From contig NC_088784.1 in the NCBI RefSeq assembly GCF_958450345.1, positions 68,721,747 through 68,785,746 of the forward strand: a stretch of DNA of 64,000 nucleotides. The letters run 5' to 3'. The notes beneath the pieces were generated by a model. The model was not told the DNA's origin and ran no database searches. It worked only from the letters and a program-made list of their open reading frames with translations. This DNA is from Calliphora vicina (lineage: Eukaryota; Arthropoda; Insecta; Diptera; Calliphoridae). A program made the translations under genes and the position numbers. This document shows, one piece after another, positions 11,465 to 23,000 of the stretch. Numbering within the stretch: the first letter of the stretch is position 1; the number at the start of each line of letters is the position of its first letter.

Positions 11465-11775
11465 AAAAAAATAAAAATTTTCAGTTTTTGTAAAAATGTT
11501 GCTACTAAATAAATACTTTTGCATTTGAATGCAAAATAATCAAAATGTTTATGTAATTATCGTTGTAATAACAAAATTTGGTTAAAAAATTTTAAAGTTA
11601 TTACAAATTCGCCAGACCATTAACGTCACTTGAACAAGAAATTTAGGAAAAAAATTATCATATTTCGAGAAAAATTCAAATAAAAGCTAATTTTTATTTA
11701 AAATATATCCATATTTGCTTGTGTATGAGTTTTTGTCTTCGTAGAATACCGTTAACCTATTCGCAGGTGTAATGG
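11465..11775. repeat. dispersed repeat, first part of a copy (partner at 22800-23510)
   Basis: This segment matches about 22975-23285, with shared blocks such as ATATATCCATATTT, TATGAGTTTTTGTCTTCGTA, CCGTTAACCTATTC and CGCCAGACCATTAACGT. At 11775 the match stops and resumes at about 13592. No protein motif is seen. Confidence 0.6.
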
Positions 11776-13590
11776 TATATTTTCGTAAATTTATGCGTAA
11801 TGTTAAAGATGGAATATTTAAGGAATGTTGTGACTACACGTTCTTATTTAAGGCTATAACTCGCCGGATGGGGTAGGGTTCTTTGTCACAATCATATCCC
11901 ACTTATACCAAAACAAAGTTGAACGTGCTTTACAATTCAATAAGAAAAAAAAAATAGTTATAATTAGAAGTACCCTTAGTTTTCGGACGGACCTCGGACG
12001 TTTAAATTAACGGACTTTAATGATTAATGTATTATCAAATTGCACACTATATATGATCTTTAGATATATTAGATCGTTGCCCTCACCAACCATAGTTCTC
12101 AATATAGTCCATATTATCTGCCTGAGAACCCCTATACATTACCATCACTACATTAGTTTGGCTTTCTTAACTTCAAACAAATTAGTTAGAATTCATTTTA
12201 AATTTATTAATAAACAAAGAAATAATAATTACTTAAATACACATTTGAAATGGTAACAAAATTTAAAGTTATAATATGCAAAATTTAAATGTAATATACC
12301 TATATAAATTATTGTATATAATTGTACTTAACTCTTAAATTTATTTTGCTACTCACTGTAGTTTCATTTAACGTTGCTCAGGCCTGTGCAGTTGTTGTTG
12401 GTGAAACATCAGATGTTGTTGCCTTTTATCGAATTTCAATAATAATAATTACAAAAAAGAATACTTAAGAGATAATTTTTAAGAGAATCGCAATTGCAAA
12501 AAAAAAAATTACAATAAAGCTCTTAATTAAAATATAAATTACAAAAACAACAAATTACTTTAAACCATTGATCACTTGAAGAGTGAAACAAATAATGAGG
12601 AAACATGAGGAAATGTATAAATTTAACAACAATAATAACAGGGAACAAATAGTTATGCAAATTTAGAAATTTTAACAATGATTAAAATTAATAATTTGAA
12701 AATTTAACAACAATAACAAATAAAACAAGACATTAATAACAATAGTAATATTTAAAACTTTTTTGATTTTAAATATAAAATTATTGGTTTAAATACATAT
12801 ATACAAATTTATAATTCAAATCAACTAAATAATTTTGATTTAATTATTTGGAATTTAATTTTAATTTTGTAAATTTTATTTTTTTTAATTCGACATGAAA
12901 AATTTAAATTATGTAATGAAGAGGTTTCATGTCGACTTTAGAAAGTGGAGTCTCGAACTTTCCAAATATAAATTGAAATTCGGCCACGTTGTCCACAGCA
13001 CATGGGTCCAAATTGTCTCCGACAAATGTTATACCCAAAGTATTTAACAATAGTCGATCTAATCTTTTTTTTTTTTTTTTTTTTTTTAATACAAATATTT
13101 TTCGTTAAAATATTTATTTTTGTTTGTTTTAATTTTAATTAATTTTTCCACTATTTTATAAGAAGATAGTTTTAAAATTTTTATATAATTAAATTACGAC
13201 TATTCATCAACTTAATCTCGTCACGACCAATCTTCAATTGATTCGCCCCATTTCGTTCATCGTTTTATCAAGTCAAGAACAACTTAAAGAGAATCGGTAT
13301 ACATATATACCTATCTTGTTTTTTCCTTCATAAATTGAGAATATTAAATTCCATTGATAATCTTAAATTTCATTAATAATCTCAAAGAAAAAAAAAATGT
13401 AACGGGATATTGTAAATTCATTGATGAGTTCAACTCATTCGTAATTAAAAGGGTATAAAATGGAATTGAAACAAATTGCGAATAATAAACGATAGAAAAA
13501 AACAATCAGTGATGGTAAAAGGGTAATGAAACTAAAACAATAAATACTTAATCAAAATGTAGAAAGTCTCAATAATCATGAAACCGTCAC
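11776..13590. other. AT-rich insert between two halves of a dispersed repeat; no gene seen
   Basis: Very AT-rich sequence with poly-T (about 13068-13087) and CAA/AAT tracts. A GC-richer patch (about 12895-13025) has no open frame of note. Its position between the split halves of a repeat that is continuous at 22.9-23.5 kb suggests an insertion, but no terminal repeats were found. Confidence 0.35.
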
Positions 13591-13591
13591 A

Positions 13592-14035
13592 CAGGTATGA
13601 CCAAAAAATAATATTTTTTTAATGGTTGTTTCGAAATTTTGTTAAACAAATTTCAGAATTTTTTGATCATCACATTGGGATTTATTGAGATCATAATAGG
13701 GAATAAAAATGTGAAATACCTCTTACAGTTTTTCCGTACCTGCGATTTAAATTTAGCGATTTTCAAGAAAAACTATTTTTTTGTCCATATTTTGGCCAAT
13801 GAGCCCGATTTCCTTACTCTTATAAATTTTAAGTAAAACCTATTCATAATATTATAGTCCTGGTAATTTTAAATATGGTCTGAAAGTTTTACTAAAATCG
13901 GAAAACGTTAACCTTTAAATCGAGAAGGTCAAAATTCAAATTTTTCAATATTTGGAATTTCTAATGAAAAGATAGCGAAATGTTACATATTTTTGGGCCG
14001 ATTTTCATGAAACTTGAGGAAAATATAACATAAAA
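13592..14035. repeat. dispersed repeat, second part of the split copy
   Basis: Begins CAGGTATGACCAAAAAATAA and matches about 23280-23510 (shared GTTAAACAAATTTCAGAATT, ATAATAGGGAATAAAAAT and AGTTTTTCCGTACCTGCG). It continues past the end of the second copy. It is directly followed by a family 1 repeat. Confidence 0.55.
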
Positions 14036-14075
14036 TATGTAGAATTTAAAATAACAGCACAAAAGTGGAAATTAA

Positions 14076-14385
14076 CGATGTAGATAAGGCTATAGAAAGT
14101 TGGACCTACAATGGGTCAAAATCGGGAAAATATTTTTTAACCTGAATTTTTTTTTCATCCAAACATTTTTTTGTCATACATTTTTTTCCAAAAAAAAGAA
14201 AAAAATTTTAAAAAAATTTTTGAAAAAACTTTTTTTAAAAACAATTTCAAAAAAAAAAATTTGAAAAACAATTAAAAAAAATTAAATTTTGTTTACCTAA
14301 AAATATTTAAAAAAAATTATTTGGTGAAGGGTATATAAGATTCGGCTCAGCCGAATATAGCTCTCTTACTTGTTTTTCATTTAAA
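14076..14385 (+). repeat. dispersed repeat family 1, partial copy
   Basis: Contains GTTGGACCTACAATGGGTCA, the long A/T homopolymer zone, and the end GGTGAAGGGTATATAAGATT, then a TTCGGCTCAGCCGAA hairpin and TAGCTCTCTTACTTGTT. Its upstream half is missing. Confidence 0.7.
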
Positions 14386-14821
14386 TTTGTTTTTTATATT
14401 TTTCTCAGCTGAATATATCAATCTTACATGTTATTTTTAGAAAGTTACATCTTTATAGATTACGACTCCATTATAATTCAATGCAAAATTAGGGTCTAAT
14501 TTTATAAAACGAAACGGCAAACGTTAAAAAAATTTTGTATGGAAAATATTCAAGTTTCAAACCCTTTTCCCAGTATTCTTCATACAAATTGCTTACGCAT
14601 CCAAACGTTGCGTTTTATAAAATGAGGCCCTTAATTTTTATATAAGAATACTCCGGAAAGAACGTAATAGTTAGTAGTAGTTTAGTACTTTTTCTTTCTT
14701 CCAATGGTACTTTAGTGCTTACAATAGTTTTTCCATATCTTCAATTTACATTACACCATCATTATGAACATTAAATCAAATTTATTCAAAAACCAAATTT
14801 GTCAAACAACTACATAATATT

Positions 14822-15590
14822 TATACCCTACACCACCATAGTGGGGAGGGTATTATGCGTTTGTGCAGATGTTTGTAACGTCCAAAAATATTAGTCTAGC
14901 ACCCACCTTAAAGTATACCGATCGACTTAGAATCACTTTCTGAGTCGATTAAACGATGTCCGTCCGTCCGTCCGTCCGTCCGTCTGGTTGGCTGGCTGGC
15001 TGGCTGGCTGTCCATGTAAACCTTGTGCGCAAAGTACAGGTCGCAATTTTGAATATATTTCGATAAAATTTGGTACATATAATTTTTTCGGCCCAAGGAC
15101 GAACCCTATTGAAACTGGCTGAAATCGGTCCATTATTTCATATAGCCCCCATACAAATGTCCTCCCGAAATTGGACTTTATCGGTCATAAATGTTTATTT
15201 ATATATGTATCTACACAAATTTCGCTCCAAATAACTTTTATACATACGAAATTCATGTCACCAAATTTTATTACGATCGGTGCATAATTAGTCATAGCTC
15301 CCATATAAGACCCGCTTCCGAAAATCACTTTAACGTGCATAAATCGCTTAAAAATGTGGGTATACACACAAAATTCAACATAGTTAACTTTAATATAGAC
15401 ATAAATCACACGACCTAATTTCATGGTGATCGGTCCATAATTGGCCATAGCTCCCATATAAGGCCCACTTCCAAAAATCACTCAAAAATATAAATTATTG
15501 ATATTTTAAAAGAAAAATATTTTTACTCATTTACTTGGTGTAGGGTATTATATGGTCGGGCTTGACCGACCATACTTTCTTACTTGTTTT
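14822..15590 (+). repeat. dispersed repeat family 2 (hairpin-tailed), about 769 bp
   Basis: Starts TATACCCTACACCACCATAG and ends GGTGTAGGGTATTATATGG, a TATGGTCGGGCTTGACCGACCATA hairpin (stem 9-10 bp) and CTTTCTTACTTGTT. Repeated 'GATCGGTCCATAATT.GTCATAGC' blocks lie inside. A near-full second copy sits at 17293-18039 in hil intron 1, in the same orientation. The open frames across it run on both strands and look like by-products of its GC-richer sequence. Confidence 0.8.
14958..15011. repeat. tetranucleotide microsatellite (GTCC)n(GGCT)n
   Basis: A run of GTCC units passes directly into GGCT units inside family 2. The copy at 17419-17461 has fewer of each, so the tract length differs between copies. 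Confidence 0.85.
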
Positions 15591-15774
15591 TTAATACGTT
15601 TTTGCTGAAGCATCAATGTTTTAATTCCTCTGCTTTTGGCCATTGCTCTAATTTCCTTGTTTAAATATTTTTAGTTAATGACTTAAATTTTATTAGATAT
15701 TTTACGGTTTTTAACATTTTCAGTAAAAATTCCAACAAAAAAAATAGAAAACTCCCACATCAATAACCACATTT

Positions 15775-15784
15775 GTATATAAAA
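15775..15784 (+). promoter_or_regulatory. candidate TATA box upstream of hil
   Basis: TATATAAAAG matches the TATA-box consensus, and lies about 1.09 kb before the hil start codon and 230 bp before a candidate splice acceptor at 16006. Start-site motifs 25-35 bp downstream are not convincing, and AT-rich DNA produces such words by chance. Confidence 0.22.
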
Positions 15785-16006
15785 GTCAATTTAATTTTGG
15801 TTTACTGATTGCTGACATAATCAATACCTTTCATAATTAAAATCTAAAACACATCATATTTAAACACACAATTAAAACCAATTTTAGTTATAGCCATAAA
15901 TTAACATATAAATTAAGTTTGTTTTTTTATTTGAATTTTCATTAACAAATTTTTTATTATTTTACCAACTAATATTCATTTCGTTTTTGTTTTACTTTAA
16001 TTACAG

Positions 16007-16864
16007 ATCATTTAACACGAAACAAGTGAAGTGGATTTTGTTGAAATAATTAAAATTTCAGAAATTTAAAAAATTAAAAAAAATAATAATAAATTTGAAA
16101 TAATTTGCACTCACGCACATTGCTGGCAGGAGAATGTACCCGCGGAATGCCAAACTATGATGATGCACTGCAGCTGCGTAAATTTCCACAGAGTTACGTT
16201 TCTCTAACCAGTAAAAATAAGTGAAATAAAACAAAACTTTTGCTTATTATTTTTCATTTTTTGGCAAGATACGTGTGCTCAATCGAAAATAATTATAAAA
16301 ATAACAACAATACAAATTAGAAATTATTCACCTTTTAGTGAAAATTAATTGAACGGTGAAATAACAAGAAAAGAAAATTCGTACGTGAGCTGGAGCCTTT
16401 GCCAACTAATTAAAAAAAATAACAAAACGATTTTCTACTCCAGCAAACAAACAACTAAAAATTACTTGACTAAACGCTTTGTACATAAATTAACAAAAAA
16501 TAAAATAAAAATAAATAACTAAATAAATTTATTTATTTAAATAACGAATTATAAGCAAAACCTAAAGGAAAACATCGAAAGTAAAAAATAATTGATTTTC
16601 TTTCAAGCAAGTGCAGCAACATGTTCATTAATTTATGTTGCATGCAGCCGTTTAAATGTTTTTCAAAAATATAGCAAATCCGTTTCAATCACACAAGAGC
16701 CAAGAAAAAGTTTTGTGAAATTTTCTATTAAATAAATACAAATTAAATCATCCAGTTAGTCTAAACAGCCAAACAAAATTCGTATCAATATATTATTAGT
16801 GTTAATAAATTAAATAATTTTAATTATTAGTTTGAAATAATAAAACAAATAATTAAAGTCGAAA
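16007..16864 (+). other. hil: probable hil 5' UTR
   Basis: A good acceptor (pyrimidine-rich run then TTACAG) ends at 16006, and the sequence then runs to the hil ATG at 16865 with no obvious intron, suggesting a long leader exon of about 858 nt. A GC-richer patch at 16100-16210 stands out from its surroundings and contains two overlapping short upstream ORFs (16134-16160 and 16157-16207). The first exon and true transcription start were not identified. Confidence 0.35.
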
Positions 16865-17053
16865 ATGTATCGCCCAAATTTCTATGAATCAACATGTCTG
16901 CGTTGTAGTGAAACCGTTTATCAGGTGGATCGTGTTGGCCCGCTAAAGGATTTTACATTCTTTCATTCGGGTTGTTTTAAATGTGTACACTGCGGCACAA
17001 AATTAACACTCAAAACATACTATAACAATCAACATAAGCAGGATGATAAGGAG
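16865..17053 (+). CDS. hil: hil coding exon 1: start and first LIM zinc finger
   Basis: Sixty-three codons from ATG to the donor GAG|GTAAGT. It encodes the first zinc finger and the first half of the second (Cys11, Cys14, His34, Cys37, Cys40, Cys43). The start was chosen because it is the first ATG after an in-frame leader and gives the expected MYRPNFYES-type N-terminus. The exon ends in phase 0. Confidence 0.93.
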
Positions 17054-20000
17054 GTAAGTTTTTATTTTTTTAAACATTAAAATTTTTCATTACTTTGTTA
17101 TTGATTTATATTAGCACGTTTTCCATTCCTGTAAAATATTAAACAAATCAGTTCATTCCCGGGAATTTTTAATACTAAATACAATAAGATGTTTTAGATA
17201 TTTGTGTAGGTTAATATATTTTTCGGAAGTGGTTCTTATATGGAATCTAAGACCAAATGTGGACCGATCTTCATAAAATTTAGTAGAGTAATTATACCCT
17301 GCACCACCATAGTGGGGAGGGTATTATGCGTTTGTGCAGATGATTGTAACGCCCAAAATATTAGTCTAACACCCACCTTAAAGTATACCGAATCACTTTC
17401 TGAATCGATTAAGCGATGTCCGTCCGTCCGTCTGTCCGTCTGGTCGGCTGGCTGGCTGTCCATGTAAACCTTAAGCGCAGAGTACAGGTCGCAATTTAGA
17501 AGATATTTCTATCAAATTTGGTACATATTATTTTTTTGGCCCAAGGACCAAGCCTATTGAAACTGGCTGAAATCGGTCCATTATTTCACCTAGCCCCCAT
17601 ACAAATGTCCTTCCGAAATTGTACTTTATCGGTCATAAATGTTTAATTTATATATGTATCTCCACAAATTCCGCTCCAAATAAGTTTTATATATACAGAA
17701 TTCATGTCACCAAATTTTGTTACGATCGGTCCATAATTAGTCATAGCTCCCATATAGACCCGCTTCCGAAAATCACTTTAACGTGCATAAATCGCTTAAA
17801 AATGTTGGTATACTCACAAAATTCAACATAGTAAACTTTCATATAGACACAAATCACACGACCTAATTTCATGGTGATCGGTCCATAATTGGTCATAGCC
17901 CCCATATAAGGCCCACTTCCGAAAATCACTCAAAAATACAAATTATTGAAATTTTAAAAGACAAATATTTTTACTCTTTTACTTAGTGTAGGGTATTATA
18001 TGGTCGAGCTTGACCGACCATACTTTCTTACTTGTTTTTGTATATATTTGGAATTTTTATGTCAAACTTCAATGGAATTTTGTAAGAGATTTAAGAGTAG
18101 GGTAGAAAGAGAATCATTCGCCATAGGGACATATCTGCCAACACCGAATAACTTAAAAACCGAGTAATCGATTTTGTTACATTATCAAGTTATGCTTTCG
18201 TTTATCGAATATTTTCCATCTCTGAAAGTTAGATAGTTTAATTTTACATATGATGTGAGGCAGACGCGATTAATTGTATTTCAAATAGCTGTGAAAATAT
18301 TTCAGCATATGAATTTTTTGTGCTAACTTCTTTAGTTTCTGTTATACAAAAAAGATATTGGACGATAATAGAATATCAATAATAGTGAACAATAAGTGAC
18401 AATAGTTTTTTCGATTATTTAATTTAAAGTACGAACTAAATTTATATTAAACCTCAAAACTCGTCCTGGGCCACATTCGCCATATACAAGGAATCCCTGT
18501 GACGTAGATCAAAATGTTGATAAAATTTAGAAAAAATCAGCCACAATTTGTTTAAATTTTTTGTTAAGTTATGTGAAATAAACAATAAATATCTAGTTTA
18601 TTATACTTTGTTTTGTCAATTAAGCTATAATGTTTTATTTTACAAATGGCAAATCTGTCCCATCCCTTTGGCGTATTTACCCCATGGGTGGGGTGGTTGC
18701 GCCGTTTTTGGTCAGTCTAGAAAAGTTAAAAATAAATGTATATTGAGATGAGATATGCAAGACTGAAATTAATAAAACTAAAGTATCCGAAATAAGAAAA
18801 ATATTAAGAATATGTAGTGAGGCTTCATTTTGAGATCGTCTCAAAAAAGAGTGGCGTATGGTCCCCCTTCTACCCTATTTAAATTATTGTCGGAAGTGGA
18901 CCATAGCTATGAATTTTGTATGGATACTGCAATTCTATAAGCATTTAGAGATCATAGCACCATATTTCGGAAAATTATTTGTAAGAGAGCTAAAAGAAAT
19001 CTTTTGGATTCCGTCCCATAATAAAAGTTCATCTTTTGATGCCAACAACGAATCAAGTCAATATCTGATACCCTGTGAAGTGAAGAGTATCCGAGAGGGA
19101 GAGTTCTGCATCGATAGAAACAAATAGTAGTCGGACGTGGCAAGGTATGGACTATTAAGCGGGTGAGGAAAAACTTCCCAACCACTTCATTCTAAATACT
19201 TTTTAACAGGTAATGCAAGAAGTGATCGAACGTTGTCATGATGCAATAATTCGGTTTCATGTCTGGCCGCATATTATGGACATTTTCGGCCAATGCTCTC
19301 TTCAAACGAATCAGTTGCGTTCGGTACAGCTTCCCTGTGGTGATCTGGTCAGATTTAAGCAGCTCATAATATATAAGACCGTTTTGCTCCCACCAAATAC
19401 ATAGTATTACCTTAGCGTCATGGATATTTGGCCTTGGTATCGATTCGGTTGATTGTTCCGGCTTCTCATACGATCTCTCACGCTTCGGGTTATCGTAATG
19501 GATCCATTTTTCATCGCAAGTAACGATTTGGTGCAAAAATGATTTTCTTTTATAGCGTTCAAACACCATTTCGGACTTGCAAAATCGTTTTTCAAGGTCT
19601 CTCGGCTTTAGTTCGTATGGTACCCAATTTCCCTGCTTTTGGATGATTCCTGCTGCTTGAAAACGCTTTGAAGTTACTGCTTGAGTAGCTTAAATGATTT
19701 TGCAAGTTTTTGTTGAGTATGACAACAATCTTCATGGGGTAATGCCTCCAATTATTGGTATTCAAACTGTTTTGGCAGGCCTGGGCGATCTTAGTCGTCC
19801 GTATCAAAATCACCACTTCTGAAGCGAACAAACCATCTTTCTCACATTGAAACCGATGGAACACATTTACCATAAGCATCAGAAGCATTTTCATTCATAT
19901 TAAAGAAATAAAACAAAACTTCCCGTATATGACGCTTTGTTGGCACAAAATTCTACAGTTTTTTGTACAGAACTCCGGTTCTACTAGCCCGAATTAGCTG

Positions 20001-23000
20001 ATTTTCAATATCAAACTGCTTTGAAGAATTACAAACATTTTGGTATAAATTTAAATGTTATCAGTTGTTTATTTTACATGTGATAATGATTTTTTTCAAT
20101 CGACTTAGAGTTAATTCGTTTTTCTGAAATAACAATTAGGCCAAAGGATATTTCCATTTTGATTGATAGACGAAACTCGAAATAAATATACTGGCTTAAA
20201 TTTAATAATTCATTGGTAAAAAGTGAAATAAGTACACAATTTAAGTCCCTTAGATTTATATAATACTAAGTTTATAAAAATCGGGCAACTTATTACACCG
20301 ACATGCCTAAAAATATATTTGAAGTTAATAGAGAAACGTGTTTAGCAAATGGAAGATAACTTTTTTGAGATATCCTTTGTTTAAGAACAATTTTTGGATT
20401 CAATATCCTGGTTGCAAAATAAAGGATTTTTGGGAAAATATATTGAAACAAGGGTACATAAGCATTACTACGAGACCAATATTGTTAAAATTGTATGATG
20501 TTTTGAAATTTCGCGATTGAAATTCCGCAATTTTACAAAATTCTTATATAAAATTTGTACATTGAACTAGGGTTCTATTAGTCGATTGTTCGAACAATCG
20601 ATTTTTTCCTGAAAAAAGTCGAAATCGACTTTTTGGTCGAACAATCGACAATGTTATCTCAAAAGTCGAATAGTCGAAAATAGTCGGTAAAAGTCGATAA
20701 AAGTAGAAAAAGTCGATAAAAGTCGACTTTTTAGATTGTTTAAAATCTAATATTAAATTGCAACATTATACTAAAACTATTGCAATTTTGTATACTTGCA
20801 TTTTTTGTAAATAATATATAAATGTTTTAAAGTAAAGCTTTTTTCTACACAAAATTCTTACAACATTCTTCTAACTATTATCGCCTTGATAAATTTAATT
20901 TTTATTGCTAACATTGCAAAAGGCGCATTAATAAATGTAGAAACCATGTATTTTTTACAAAAAATCGTAAAAAGTTGAAAAAGTCGAAAATTGTCGGAAA
21001 TTCGAAAATAGTCGAAAAAAATCGAAAAAAGTCGATTAACTAAAAAGTCGAAAAGTCGACTTTTCATAAATTACCAAAAGTCGAAAGTTCGAAATGTCGA
21101 CTTTTTAAAATCGGAAAAAGTCGAAAAGTCGACTTTTTTTTCTGCTATAGAACCCTACTTTGAACCTAGAATTTTGATTCTGAAAATCAGCTAATAAATA
21201 CTCAAGAAGTATAACCCGAGAAGTAACGTGTTTTTAATCTGCTGCTGCAACATGTCAGCATTATTTATGTTAAAGGAGATTAGAGAGTAAATTTATTCCC
21301 CTGTGGATTTTTTGAGTTATGAATGAATAGTTAAGAATACTGCACCAACCGGCTTTTAATTATGTTAGAGTGGAACGAAATTACAGAAATCGAGGGGCTG
21401 TTTAATAAGTACTCAATTTCATCTAAAGTCATTGATGGCTTCTATGACCGTCATTTAATACAATATTTTCTGAGCGTTCGACAGTAACAATCGATTAATA
21501 TGAAATGGGATCATGACCTGGAAGTCACTACAATGACATTGAAAATCTCAACGAATCAGAATTGGATTGTTGTGGTCACCTGACATCCCTTAAGAAACTG
21601 TATGGCCAGATCAAATAAATGATCATGACTAGTCGTCTTTTTACATCCGATTGCGATTCGGTGTACATTATTATGAACTGTATCTAATCCACGATATTAA
21701 ATTAAACTGATCAAAGAGGTATATATTGGGACACTGTTATTGAGAACTATTGCACTTCGCAACAAACGTTTCCTTGTCCATGCCCCAGGAAATGTAGTGT
21801 TTTTGGAAATTTAAATGATTAAGCCAAAGGCTAACTCTAGAATGTCGATGAAGAGACATTAACTGGAATTCACGTTCCTGCATGAAAAAATAAAAAATGC
21901 AGAATGTTAGCAATATAAATGTTGAGAAATATGGATGGGACTTTCAAGTTCTTAAAAAACGATTTTGCAAAATTTGAGTTGTTTCCGGTTACTATCATTC
22001 ATTTCCAATACCTAATTTTACTAGCGAGTGAATAATATTTTTTGTTATTATTTTTAGCCATTGCTATTTTTAAACAGTGTTAGAACTAAAATTTTTAAAA
22101 TAATTTATGAAAATAAAACGTAAAGAAAGAACACTTTAGAAAAAAACATAAAGCCAAGCTGACTGCATAATATGTAGGTGAATTAGTTTTAACGTTGAAT
22201 GCCTTAAAAACGTGAATGAATGTATGTCGACGTCTGTATACTAAATAAGGTTGACGTTTGATTAGACCTGTTAACCGGCTACAAAAAGTAAAAATAGTAA
22301 CAATAACAACAACAACAATTACGAAAAAAGCAGCAGCAATGAATGAATGAATAAAAGAATGAGCGTTCTTTACAATGTCTGTATTTATTTGATTTTTTTC
22401 AGAAGAGGCAATACCATTTAAAGCTTTACGTAACCATGAGTGTAGACTTACGTATAAAAACACACACAGATACATAAATCTATGTACGGATGTATGAATG
22501 TGTACGAAGTAACTTGTAACATTGATTGAAATTATATTAGAAGCACTTAAAATCAATGCTCAAGAACACCTTTTTACTGAAGGGAGAAATCATTGTCAAT
22601 ACTATGCAATCGAATATTTAGAAAAATGTTTTCTTAAATTAGTATGGAGCAAGCAGTAAATTAGTGTCAATAGGGCTCCATTTCGATTAGATGCACTACT
22701 CAATTAGACTAAGATACTAGATCCATATTGGATACTAGTAAAGTGAGTACTACAGATAATCTGTTTCTTCCCGACACGTAAATTGTCCAGTATATACACT
22801 AGGCTGGCCCTTAATAAACGAAAATTGGATTTTGGCCATTCTCACCCCCCAGTATGGTGAACATTGGTAAAAAAATCATCCTGAAAAAATTTAGGTAAAT
22901 CGGTTGAGGTTAAGACGTGCCGCAAGCCCTCTGAAGTTTTGAGATGCATCTACAAGGAGAAAAAATGCATTTTTTTCAGTTTTTGTAAAAATTTTGCCAT

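Noticed and set aside
22095..22556. 153-codon minus-strand open frame
   Set aside because: Hydrophobic and low complexity, overlaps GAAT and CAA simple repeats inside hil intron 1, and has no recognisable domain or splice partners.
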